Of a stretch of DNA of 64,000 bases, positions 29,808 to 37,977 are shown one piece after another. Source of the DNA: Gammaproteobacteria bacterium UBA6724 (GTDB lineage Bacteria > Pseudomonadota > Gammaproteobacteria > Pseudomonadales > Azotimanducaceae). The notes beneath the pieces were generated by a model. That model was not told the origin of the DNA. It saw only the letters and a list, made by a program, of their open reading frames with translations, and did not search any database. Both the position numbers and the translations under genes were made by a program. Every line of letters starts with the position of its first letter. Within the stretch, counting starts at the first letter, position 1. The DNA lies in the NCBI GenBank assembly GCA_002454165.1, contig DKIG01000041.1, positions 1 to 64,000 on the forward strand. The letters are read 5' to 3'.

Positions 29808-30495
29808 AACCCCTCCCGAACCCATACTTAAAGCCCTGGGGCTTAGCAAACACTATATGCAGGGCGACCAACGATTGCGGGTTCTGGAAGACCTGGACCT
29901 GAGTCTGGGCCGGGGTGAAAAAGTCGCCATCGTCGGGGTATCGGGTAGCGGCAAGAGTACATTGCTGCATCTGCTGGCGGCGCTGGACAAGCCAGACGCC
30001 GGTTCGGTGATGCTTGCAGGTCATGCGATGCATTCTTTGAGTCAGAAGGAGGCGGGGCGGGTGCGTAACCAACACCTGGGTTTCGTCTATCAGCAGCATC
30101 ATTTGTTGCCAGAGTTTACCGCCCTGGAAAATGTGGCACTGCCACTCAGAATTGGTGGCGTCGCGCGAACTCAGGCAATGGCAGCGGCGACAACCATGCT
30201 GGAGCGGGTGCAACTCGGCGCACGAACCTCGCATCTGCCGGGCGAGTTGTCCGGCGGGGAGCGGCAGAGAGTTGCCATCGCCAGGGCACTGGTCACCAGC
30301 CCGACCTGTGTGCTGGCTGATGAGCCGACCGGGAATCTGGATGAAGGGACAGCAGAGGGAATTCAGGAACTGATGCTGGAGCTCTCGGCTGAACTTGCCC
30401 TGGCATTTATCGTCGCGACTCACAACACTCAGCTGGCAACTCAGATGGATAGATGCTACAGACTCCACAACGGGAAGCTGGAGCCGATGACATGA
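29797..30495 (+). CDS. lolD: Lipoprotein-releasing ABC transporter ATPase LolD
   Basis: The ATP-hydrolysing subunit of LolCDE. The 232-residue protein has Walker A GVSGSGKST (47-55), Q-loop in FVYQQHHLLPEFTALENV, signature LSGGERQRVAIARAL, Walker B VLADEPTGNLD and a H-loop in VATHN. The phrase HLLPEFTALENV is typical of LolD. The ATG at 29797 overlaps the lolC end and is preferred to a TTG at 29782. Its stop overlaps the lolE start as ATGA, so all three subunits are translationally coupled. Confidence 0.93.
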   Translation: MKSETPPEPILKALGLSKHYMQGDQRLRVLEDLDLSLGRGEKVAIVGVSGSGKSTLLHLLAALDKPDAGSVMLAGHAMHSLSQKEAGRVRNQHLGFVYQQHHLLPEFTALENVALPLRIGGVARTQAMAAATTMLERVQLGARTSHLPGELSGGERQRVAIARALVTSPTCVLADEPTGNLDEGTAEGIQELMLELSAELALAFIVATHNTQLATQMDRCYRLHNGKLEPMT

Positions 30496-31700
30496 TAACC
30501 GGAGTAGCGGTTGTTATCGGATTGCGCTATGCCCGTTCCCCCACTAGCAAAGGATATCTTTCCTTTATTTCCATGGCATCTCTACTGGGTCTGGTGCTGG
30601 GGGTGGTAGCACTCACGGTGGTGGTGTCGGTGATGAACGGCTTTGACCGGGAGTTAAAACGCCGAATACTTGATGTGATGCCGCATCTGGTGGTGACTGG
30701 TCCAGAAGAGATTGACTGGATGATGAGCCTGTCAAAACACCCTGAGGTTGAAGCGGTGGCGCCGTTTATTGAACAAAGCGGTTTGCTGATGGCAAATGGG
30801 ACGAGTCATCTTGTTTCCATCTACGGGATCCTACCTGAGCAGGAAGCGAATATGTCCATCCTGCCGACGACGATAATCACCGGTTCATTAGCGGCACTGG
30901 ATGATCCTGAACACAGACTCTTGCTCGGGGAGCCCATAGTCAATTACCTGGGTCTTAATGTCGGGGACGAACTCTCTTTGGTATTACCGACCCTGTCTGC
31001 CCAGGGCAGGACCCTCAAACCAACCCTGGGGAGAGTCCGGGTTGCGGGCAGTTTTGCGGCCGGCTCTGAACTTGATTCAAGACTGGTGTTGATGAACCTT
31101 GAACATCTCAAACAACTGTCTGGACAAGGACACCAGTATAGAGTCCGACTGCGGGATATTTTTGCGGCACCGCTTCTAGCCAGGGAGCTGTCGGCTGATG
31201 GGGAGGTCTCCGTTAGGGACTGGACGACCACCCAGGGTGACTTCTTCCAGACGGTCAAGATGGAGAAGATCATGATGTTTGTGCTTTTATCATTCGTTAT
31301 AGCGGTGGCTTCTTTTGGGATAGTGTCCGGTTTGAGCATGATGGTGAACACCAAGAAAAAGGAAATTGCCGTGTTACGCACCATCGGCTTGTCGGCGCAT
31401 GGCGTCATGGCGGTGTTTGTCGTTCAAGGCATGGCTATCGCCGTGCCTGGCTTGATCCTGGGCATGCTACTGGGCATGCCTCTCGCCCTCTATATTACGG
31501 ACTTGATGGCAGTCATTGAATCTATTGGCGGTGCCAGTATGGTTAAGGGCACCTATTTTGATCAGATTCCAACGGATTTACGGCTGGCAGATCAGTTGGT
31601 CATCCTTCTGGTTACCCTGTTGATTAGCCTTGGTGCAACCCTCTATCCATCATACCAAGCATCACGTCTGAGCCCTGCCGAGGGTCTGCGTTACGAGTAG
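30492..31700 (+). CDS. lolE: Lipoprotein-releasing ABC transporter permease LolE
   Basis: The second permease of the lipoprotein-release system. The 402-residue protein shares with LolC the first helix ending VVSVMNGFDRELKRRIL, a periplasmic domain and three C-terminal helices with MVNTKKKEIAVLRTIG. The start at 30492 forms ATGA with the lolD stop. Order lolC-lolD-lolE is that of enterobacteria and pseudomonads; which permease is C or E is assigned by position and could be swapped only in name. Confidence 0.9.
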   Translation: MITGVAVVIGLRYARSPTSKGYLSFISMASLLGLVLGVVALTVVVSVMNGFDRELKRRILDVMPHLVVTGPEEIDWMMSLSKHPEVEAVAPFIEQSGLLMANGTSHLVSIYGILPEQEANMSILPTTIITGSLAALDDPEHRLLLGEPIVNYLGLNVGDELSLVLPTLSAQGRTLKPTLGRVRVAGSFAAGSELDSRLVLMNLEHLKQLSGQGHQYRVRLRDIFAAPLLARELSADGEVSVRDWTTTQGDFFQTVKMEKIMMFVLLSFVIAVASFGIVSGLSMMVNTKKKEIAVLRTIGLSAHGVMAVFVVQGMAIAVPGLILGMLLGMPLALYITDLMAVIESIGGASMVKGTYFDQIPTDLRLADQLVILLVTLLISLGATLYPSYQASRLSPAEGLRYE

Positions 31701-31711
31701 CAGGTGTCTGA

Positions 31712-32221
31712 CTAACCGCGTCTTTCTACCCATAGATACCAGAGGTGGACCAGCAGGAAGCCGGTCAGGCCCAGGGTAAAACCGACGACCAGACTACCGA
31801 CGAGGAGTGGTTGCCAAATAACGGCGGCCTGCGCAAGCAACCATTCATAGATCAGGACGAAATCCGCCGATAGAAAAATTTTCCAACTGCCAGCATCAAA
31901 CTGGGGCTCAATACCCAGTATCAAACTTCCCAATCGGTAGCAAAAGTACATGATGGCCGGCATGGTGATTGGGTTGCTTGTCCAGACGATGATCAGTGCC
32001 ACGGGAATATTACATTTTATCCAGACACAAGCGATGATGCAGGGAATCATTTGGAAGGGTATGGGCAAAAAAGCGCAGATGCCGCCAGTCAAGACAGCAT
32101 AGGACAAGGAGTGCCGGGTGAAATGCCATAACTCTGGCTCAAACATCACATTACCGAGGAATCTGAGTGACCTCGTTTGCCTGAGATCTTCCCTGGTCGG
32201 CAGGTATTTTTTGAGATTCAT
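31712..32221 (-). CDS. DUF2062 membrane protein
   Basis: A 169-residue inner-membrane protein with three to four hydrophobic segments and the DUF2062 signature (GGICAFLPIPFQMIPCIIAC, followed by NPITMPAIMYFCYRLG). Function is unknown; the domain is sometimes fused to glycosyltransferases. Together with lolCDE and comEC it forms a neighbourhood also seen in pseudomonads. It converges with lolE. A 12-bp tandem array lies ten bases upstream of its start codon. Confidence 0.83.
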   Translation of the reverse strand: MNLKKYLPTREDLRQTRSLRFLGNVMFEPELWHFTRHSLSYAVLTGGICAFLPIPFQMIPCIIACVWIKCNIPVALIIVWTSNPITMPAIMYFCYRLGSLILGIEPQFDAGSWKIFLSADFVLIYEWLLAQAAVIWQPLLVGSLVVGFTLGLTGFLLVHLWYLWVERRG

Positions 32222-32230
32222 GGATTGCTT

Positions 32231-32290
32231 GCTACTGCTTGTGTTATTGCTTGGGTCTTTGCATGGGTCGCTGCCTGGGTCCTTGCCTAT
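32231..32290. repeat. 12-bp tandem array upstream of the DUF2062 gene
   Basis: Four clear units (32243-32254, 32255-32266, 32267-32278, 32279-32290; consensus GTCNTTGCNTGG) are flanked by a weaker copy at 32231-32242 and decaying sequence after 32290. On the plus strand the units read VIAW VFAW VAAW VLAY in one open frame. I see no gene in the whole 252-base spacer up to comEC. Confidence 0.75.
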
Positions 32291-32473
32291 GTAACCGCGC
32301 TGCTAACGGACAAGGCATGTAAAAAGTCGCGCCCTATATTATGCCTGTTCCAGGATGACATAAACACACAAGCGATGACGAATGATATTGAGCGCACATC
32401 TGATAGTGAATGCTTACAGTCATCCCATGCAATCACGCTATTGGCACAGCCGCTGATGGACTAGTCTCGGTGC

Positions 32474-34798
32474 ATGATTTCCGGTGTTATAGCCTATGCA
32501 CTTGCTAGCTGGTGTGTGGCGTACCTGCCTTTCCTGCCGGAAGTAAATGCCGTCTATATTCTGCTACCAATTGCTTTGTTCGGGGTTCTGCACAATCGTT
32601 GTTTCGTTTTATCAATGTTCTGCCTGGGAGGATTGTCTGCGTATCTTTACGCCGCGGAATTGACGGCGACGATCTTGCCGCATCATCTGGAGGCACAGGA
32701 TCTTCAGGTCCAGGGTGTTGTCGCTGACCTGCCGCGAGTCAGGGATGATATTGCCCGGTTCCGTTTCCGACTGAAGACTGCTGAGGCGGGGGCACCTCGG
32801 GGCGATGTGTTTCTATCCTGGTATCATCCAGAAGTTGAGATTACCCCTGGTCAGATATGGCAACTGACTGTGCGGCTCAACCGACCGAGGGGTACGCTCA
32901 ACTTTTCCCTGTTTGATTACGAAGCCTGGCTCTTTACCAAAGGGATCGGTGCCCGGGGATATGTCCGAACCAGCCAGCCCCAGAAACTACTCGGGCAAAC
33001 AAACTTCTCTATACACCATCTGCGATATCGGCTCCGGGAAACCAGCAGGAAGTATATCCAGGCAAGCGAGCACCTGGGTCTGTTTAACGCCCTGGCAATA
33101 GGTGATACCAGCGACATGTCCACTGAAGACTGGGCTCTCTTGAGGAAGACCGGTACGACTCACTTGCTGGTGATCTCCGGATTACACATCGGACTCATCG
33201 CCATGCTTGCCTTTGGGATCATGCGGCGGCTGGTACCCGGTCTGTACATTAATGTCGCCTTGACGATTCTGGTCACCGCCAGCTATGGATTATTGGCAGG
33301 CTGGGGGCTTCCGGTACAGCGGGCATTCGTCATGCTAAGCCTGGTGCTACTTGCCTTCTGTTGTGGCCGAAGGGTGGCACCCGGCTATCAGTTTTTCCTG
33401 GCACTCCTATTTGTGTTGCTACTGGACCCTCTTGCCACCCTGAGCAATGGTTTCTGGCTATCCTTTGGTGCCGTGTTTTTGCTCTTCCTGGGGCTGGGTG
33501 CTCGGCGGAATCTGGCCGCGGGAGAGCAAAAGGAATCAACGCCCTCTCCGGGTCTATTGGGCAAGACGGCACGCGGTGCCGCCAAGCTCACCGCTAGCCT
33601 CATCCCGTTCATCACCACCGCGTCCAAAGCACAGTGGGTAGTCTTTGTGGGCATGGCGGCTCTCTTGGCTATTTTGCTACACCAGATGCCTTTGATTTCC
33701 TTGCTGGTCAATCTCTTGGCTATTCCCTGGGTCGGGCTGGTCCTGGTGCCTTCTATTTTGATGTCCCTCTTTTTGTTACTGGTCTATGCCCCTGTCGGTG
33801 AGTTGTTTCTTGTCCTGCCCCTGTCGGCTTTAAATTTGCTGACAGACCTGCTCAGATTCGTTTCACAACTGGATAGTGTTTACTATTTTAGCCCCCTCTC
33901 GCCGCCTCTTGCCTTGCTTGCTTGCCTGGGTGGCCTGCTACTACTTCTGCCCAGAGGGCTGGTACCTAGGTGGCTGGGGCTAGTAACCCTATTGGTCCTG
34001 ATGCCAGACAAGCGGCAACTCCAGGACGGCGAACTCGCACTGACTTTTCTTGATGTGGGGCAGGGGTTAAGTGTTATAGCGGAAACACGCTCCTCGGTCC
34101 TGCTGTATGACACGGGTCCCTCCTTTGGTACGAGATTCAGCAGTGCCCGGCAGATAGTCCTGCCGACCCTGCGCCTCTCTGGTTGGAAACGGATCAACAA
34201 TTTGATTCTGAGTCATCCTGACAATGACCATGCTGGCGGTATTGACGATATTCTATCCGGCATAGCCGTTGATCGAACCCTACTAGGCTATGTACGCCAG
34301 GAGTCAGGTGCTGTTGAAAGTGACGCACCTTTTGAAGAGCCATGCCAAGCAGAGTGGCAAGTTGATTCTGTCCACTTCAAGGTGTTCACGGTCGGCAATG
34401 AAATGGCCTCAGGCAATGATCTTTCTTGCCTGGTGTTGATAGGTGCTTCGGGGCACCAGGTACTCTTGACCGGAGATATTGAATCCCGGGCGGAACTCGC
34501 ACTGCTTGATTTGAATCTGTCACCGGTCACTGTGATGTCATCCCCGCACCATGGTAGTTATACTTCCTCGTCACCTGCTTTTCTTAATCATGTCCAGGCT
34601 GAAACGGTGGTTATTTCAGCCGGGTATCGCAACCGATTTTCGCATCCTTCCGAGAGGGTGTTGGCACGATATCGTAATCGCCATCTGCGCATTTTTAACA
34701 CGGCGGAAGACGGTGCTGTTAGAATTTTGTTGACTCAACAGGGCTTGCAGGTGGAGCAGGCGAGGCAAGCACGACCTGCCATTTGGCGCCGCGATTGA
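32474..34798 (+). CDS. comEC: DNA internalisation competence protein ComEC/Rec2
   Basis: The inner-membrane channel for DNA uptake in natural transformation. The 774-residue protein has an N-terminal hydrophobic/OB region (about 1-190) and a competence-domain helix bundle (about 200-500: HLLVISGLHIGLIAMLAFG). The C-terminal metallo-beta-lactamase-like domain (about 515-770) contains LDVGQGLSVIAE, LSHPDNDHAGG (metal-binding) and SSPHHGSYTS. Its presence suggests potential competence, although no pilus or ComEA genes are in the window. The start at 32474 is an ATG; the gene is not in an operon with neighbours. Confidence 0.92.
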   Translation: MISGVIAYALASWCVAYLPFLPEVNAVYILLPIALFGVLHNRCFVLSMFCLGGLSAYLYAAELTATILPHHLEAQDLQVQGVVADLPRVRDDIARFRFRLKTAEAGAPRGDVFLSWYHPEVEITPGQIWQLTVRLNRPRGTLNFSLFDYEAWLFTKGIGARGYVRTSQPQKLLGQTNFSIHHLRYRLRETSRKYIQASEHLGLFNALAIGDTSDMSTEDWALLRKTGTTHLLVISGLHIGLIAMLAFGIMRRLVPGLYINVALTILVTASYGLLAGWGLPVQRAFVMLSLVLLAFCCGRRVAPGYQFFLALLFVLLLDPLATLSNGFWLSFGAVFLLFLGLGARRNLAAGEQKESTPSPGLLGKTARGAAKLTASLIPFITTASKAQWVVFVGMAALLAILLHQMPLISLLVNLLAIPWVGLVLVPSILMSLFLLLVYAPVGELFLVLPLSALNLLTDLLRFVSQLDSVYYFSPLSPPLALLACLGGLLLLLPRGLVPRWLGLVTLLVLMPDKRQLQDGELALTFLDVGQGLSVIAETRSSVLLYDTGPSFGTRFSSARQIVLPTLRLSGWKRINNLILSHPDNDHAGGIDDILSGIAVDRTLLGYVRQESGAVESDAPFEEPCQAEWQVDSVHFKVFTVGNEMASGNDLSCLVLIGASGHQVLLTGDIESRAELALLDLNLSPVTVMSSPHHGSYTSSSPAFLNHVQAETVVISAGYRNRFSHPSERVLARYRNRHLRIFNTAEDGAVRILLTQQGLQVEQARQARPAIWRRD

Positions 34799-34932
34799 TC
34801 CGCCTGGCAGGGAAATCTGCACCTCTAAGGAACCGGCAAGATTGCGCTCTGTATGATAATGGTGCTTAATTCGTCCCCCTATCCAGGTCTTATTGAGATT
34901 ATTCATTACTATCTATTACGAGAGGAAACAGC

Positions 34933-35523
34933 ATGGATATTGCACTTCTTATTATTTTAGTCATCGTCATTCTGCTCGCTTTTTATCTTGTCAGAATTTA
35001 CAACCAGTTGGTGTCTCTGAGAAATCGCTATAAGAATGCCTTTGCACAAATTGATGTGCAGTTAAAACGCCGTTACGACCTGATTCCAAACCTTGTGGAA
35101 ACCGCCAGGGGGTATCTCAAACATGAGCGTGAAACACTTGAATCTGTGATTGCCGCCCGCAATGCGGCATCAAATAGCCTGGCACAGGCCGCCGCTGACC
35201 CGAGCAATGCGGATGCAATGAAATCTCTAGTCAGCAACGAGGGGGCGCTGGCGGGTGCCCTGGGCAAGTTAAATGTGGTGATGGAAGCCTATCCAGATTT
35301 GAAAGCCAATCAAAACATGATGCAGCTCAGTGAAGAGTTAATCAGCACGGAAAACAAGGTAGGTTTTGCGAGGCAGGCGTTTAATGATCAGGTCATGACT
35401 TACAACACCTATAAGCAAAGTTTTCCGCAAGTCATCCTGGCGGCGTCTTTTGGGCATAGTCAGGACGCCACCCTGCTTGAGTTTGATGAGGAGATACAAG
35501 CTGCCCCGTCAGTTTCTTTTTGA
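34933..35523 (+). CDS. lemA: LemA family protein
   Basis: A 196-residue membrane-anchored protein with one N-terminal helix (about 3-22) and a cytoplasmic or periplasmic helical bundle. Hallmarks are IYNQLVSLRNRYKNAFAQI, DVQLKRRYDLIPNLVETARGY and a C-terminal VGFARQAFNDQVMTYN. LemA proteins often accompany M48 proteases; the role is unclear. A strong ribosome site (GAGAGGAAACAGC) precedes the ATG. The M48 gene starts three bases after its stop, so the two are co-expressed. Confidence 0.9.
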   Translation: MDIALLIILVIVILLAFYLVRIYNQLVSLRNRYKNAFAQIDVQLKRRYDLIPNLVETARGYLKHERETLESVIAARNAASNSLAQAAADPSNADAMKSLVSNEGALAGALGKLNVVMEAYPDLKANQNMMQLSEELISTENKVGFARQAFNDQVMTYNTYKQSFPQVILAASFGHSQDATLLEFDEEIQAAPSVSF

Positions 35524-35526
35524 CAG

Positions 35527-37440
35527 ATGAATTTTTTTGAACTCCAGGACCGGGCGCGGCGTAATACTAGGCGTCTGGTGGTTTTTTTCGCCCTGGCGGT
35601 GCTCAGCCTGATTGTCTTGATCAATCTGTTGGTCATGCTGCTGTTTGGTTTCCTGGAAACGAATGAAGGTGCTGTCACTCTGAATGTGATTGTTGCTCAG
35701 TTTGACTGGCAGGTCTTTTTTATGACGACTGCGCTGGTCTCACTGGTGATTGTGGGCGGTAGCGTCTATAAAACCCTTGCCATCTCAGGGGGAGGAGCGG
35801 CGGTAGCTGAAGCCCTGGGGGGGCGATTGATTCCTCAGACGACAACCGACCTGCATGAACGCAAGACATTAAATGTCGTAGAGGAAATGGCAATCGCCTC
35901 AGGCACACCAGTGCCGCCCGTTTACCTCCTGGAGGATGAACAAGGGATTAATGCCTTTGCTGCTGGATTTAAACTCGGTGATGCGGTCATTGGTGTAACG
36001 AGGGGCACCATTACTTACCTGAGTCGCGAGGAGTTGCAGGGGGTCATTGCCCACGAATTCAGTCACATTCTGCGCGGCGATATGCGTCTGAATATCCGTC
36101 TCATCGGTATCTTGCACGGTATCCTGCTTATCGGTCTGATAGGTTATTTCATCTTGCGATCTGTGCGTGGCGGTTCAAATAAAAATGCTGCCCCCATGAT
36201 GGGCTTGGGCATTGGCTTGCTGGTCATTGGTTTTGCGGGCTCTTTTTTCGGTGACCTGATCAAGTCTTCGGTCAGTCGTCAGCGTGAATTCCTGGCAGAT
36301 GCTTCGGCGGTGCAATTCACGAGAAGCAATCTTGGCATTGCCGCCGCGTTAAAAAAGATTGGCAGTCATGCACAAGGCTCAAACCTGAATACTCCTGAAG
36401 CGCCTGCTATGAGTCACGCCTATTTCAGTACCGGCGTCAGTTCATTTATGCAATCAATTTTTGCAACACATCCTCCTCTGGAGGCCCGTATCAAACAACT
36501 GGACCCGACATGGAATGGCGTCTTTGCCCCCGCTCTTCGGGAAGTCACCGAGAGGGAGGAAACTGCCCAATCCCGGGCAGAGCAGGCATCAAGCGCGGCA
36601 GCGATGAAAACCGCAGTAGCGGGGGCGGTGATTGCTAGCCAAATACTGGACAGGGTGGGCGAGTCCAGCCCAGAACAACTGGACTATGCTGTGTCATTGG
36701 TCAGTGATATTCCCAATAATATCCGTGATGCGGTGCATGATCCCTATGGTGCCAGGGCAGTGATCTATGGTTTGCTGATTGATACGCAAACCGCTATTCG
36801 GAATACGCAGTTGCAGCAGCTTAACGAATTTGGTGACCCGGGCGTTTATGAACTTGTTCGCAATTTGCTTGAAGACCTGAGCCGGTTGGACATCAAATAT
36901 CGTTTACCGCTCATTGATATGGCGTTGCCGTCCCTGGGTCAGTTGTCTGAAGCACAGTATCAACTGTTCAAAAAGAACCTCCTGTTCCTCATCCAGGCAG
37001 ACGAGAGGACGAGTCTGTTTGAATGGTCATTACAGAAAATTCTATTCCATCATCTTGATCCGAAATTCGGCAAGCCCGGCGCGCGCATGGCACGCTTTGG
37101 CTCCCTGAAAGCAGTGAAAAATGAAATAGAAATGCTACTGAGCACCCTGGTCTATGCCTGTGTGTCGGACCAGGCAGAGGTCAATGCGATTTTTGTGCGC
37201 GCTGAGGAAAAACTGGGAATAACTAATCTGGTGCTATCGCCTGAGGTCAATTTTCAAAGCCTGGAGCATGCTGTTGATACTCTGGCATTATTGAAACCAC
37301 TACTAAAACCGCGCTTGTTGCAAGCCTGCTTGGCGGTCATTACGCAGGATAAAAACTATTCGGCTACTGAGATGGAACTCATGCGGGCGATTGCTGCTGT
37401 GTTGGATTGTCCCTTGCCGCCGTACAATGACAGAGCCTAG
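35527..37440 (+). CDS. M48 family membrane metalloprotease
   Basis: A 637-residue membrane zinc protease. Two N-terminal helices (about 17-42 and 60-82) precede the M48 domain with HEFSH at residues 176-180 (VIAHEFSHILRGD) and the third ligand Glu in REFLADASAVQF. Helices near 195-245 lie between these motifs. A further 300 residues with no recognised motif extend beyond the usual HtpX length, as in other LemA-associated M48 proteins. It probably degrades membrane or misfolded proteins, acting with LemA encoded immediately upstream. Confidence 0.88.
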   Translation: MNFFELQDRARRNTRRLVVFFALAVLSLIVLINLLVMLLFGFLETNEGAVTLNVIVAQFDWQVFFMTTALVSLVIVGGSVYKTLAISGGGAAVAEALGGRLIPQTTTDLHERKTLNVVEEMAIASGTPVPPVYLLEDEQGINAFAAGFKLGDAVIGVTRGTITYLSREELQGVIAHEFSHILRGDMRLNIRLIGILHGILLIGLIGYFILRSVRGGSNKNAAPMMGLGIGLLVIGFAGSFFGDLIKSSVSRQREFLADASAVQFTRSNLGIAAALKKIGSHAQGSNLNTPEAPAMSHAYFSTGVSSFMQSIFATHPPLEARIKQLDPTWNGVFAPALREVTEREETAQSRAEQASSAAAMKTAVAGAVIASQILDRVGESSPEQLDYAVSLVSDIPNNIRDAVHDPYGARAVIYGLLIDTQTAIRNTQLQQLNEFGDPGVYELVRNLLEDLSRLDIKYRLPLIDMALPSLGQLSEAQYQLFKKNLLFLIQADERTSLFEWSLQKILFHHLDPKFGKPGARMARFGSLKAVKNEIEMLLSTLVYACVSDQAEVNAIFVRAEEKLGITNLVLSPEVNFQSLEHAVDTLALLKPLLKPRLLQACLAVITQDKNYSATEMELMRAIAAVLDCPLPPYNDRA

Positions 37441-37465
37441 CAGAGCCGGCACTGAACCCCTTCCG

Positions 37466-37855
37466 TCAAGCGCCGAACTCGTCCAGCACTAGATATCCCC
37501 AGATAATCCCGAGGATCACAAGTGCCATCAGTACTGCCGCCGACCCGTAGTCCTTTGCCATACCGGACATCTTGTGCTGGTCAATGCCAATCCGGTCAAC
37601 AACCGCCTCAATGGCAGAATTCATCAACTCCATAGCCAGAACCAGAAAACAGGCGCAAATAAGCATGACCAGTTCACCCGGGGAATCCGCATACCAGGCA
37701 CCGGTGGGCAAGAGCAGGGCGAAGAGTAGCAACTCCTGACGAAAGGCAGATTCTTTCGCAAAGGCCGCCTTTAATCCCTGGTAGGAGAAGCGCATCGCAT
37801 TCATCAGGTGCGGTAGTCCGGTATTGCTGGTCTTGTCAAACTGCTTATCTGACAT
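37466..37855 (-). CDS. dgkA: Diacylglycerol kinase
   Basis: A small integral-membrane kinase that phosphorylates diacylglycerol formed during periplasmic glucan or LPS modification, recycling it to phosphatidic acid. The 129-residue protein has three helices. The DgkA signature is ELMNSAIEAVVDRIG with the catalytic Glu, and AKDYGSAAVLM follows it. RFSYQGLKAAFAKESAFRQE is the N-terminal amphipathic part. Length matches E. coli DgkA (about 122). It diverges from clpB and converges with the M48 gene. Confidence 0.9.
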   Translation of the reverse strand: MSDKQFDKTSNTGLPHLMNAMRFSYQGLKAAFAKESAFRQELLLFALLLPTGAWYADSPGELVMLICACFLVLAMELMNSAIEAVVDRIGIDQHKMSGMAKDYGSAAVLMALVILGIIWGYLVLDEFGA

Positions 37856-37920
37856 AGGTTAGCACCGTCGTTATTGGCACATGAACCCTGCCACAGGGCG
37901 GTGTCGGACGCAAGATGGTG

Positions 37921-37946
37921 CTTGAATACTTGCCGATTGCCCCAAC
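37921..37946 (+). promoter_or_regulatory. Sigma-32 (RpoH) heat-shock promoter of clpB
   Basis: CTTGAA at 37921-37926, a 13-base spacer and CCCCAAC at 37940-37946 match the RpoH consensus (CTTGAAA, CCCCAT). It lies 31 bases before the clpB ATG at 37978, and inside the longer open frame that begins at 37915, which argues against that longer start. Confidence 0.75.
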
Positions 37947-37977
37947 CTTTCACTGGTCGTCAGTAACGGTTTCTATG

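Noticed and set aside
29683..30468. 261-codon minus-strand open frame over lolC/lolD
   Set aside because: Antisense to LolD, whose Walker A, signature and Walker B motifs are intact.
32177..32464. 95-codon plus-strand frame containing the VIAW-like repeats
   Set aside because: Overlaps the DUF2062 start region, has no ribosome site, and its helix is only the translation of a 12-bp array; kept as a repeat, not a gene.
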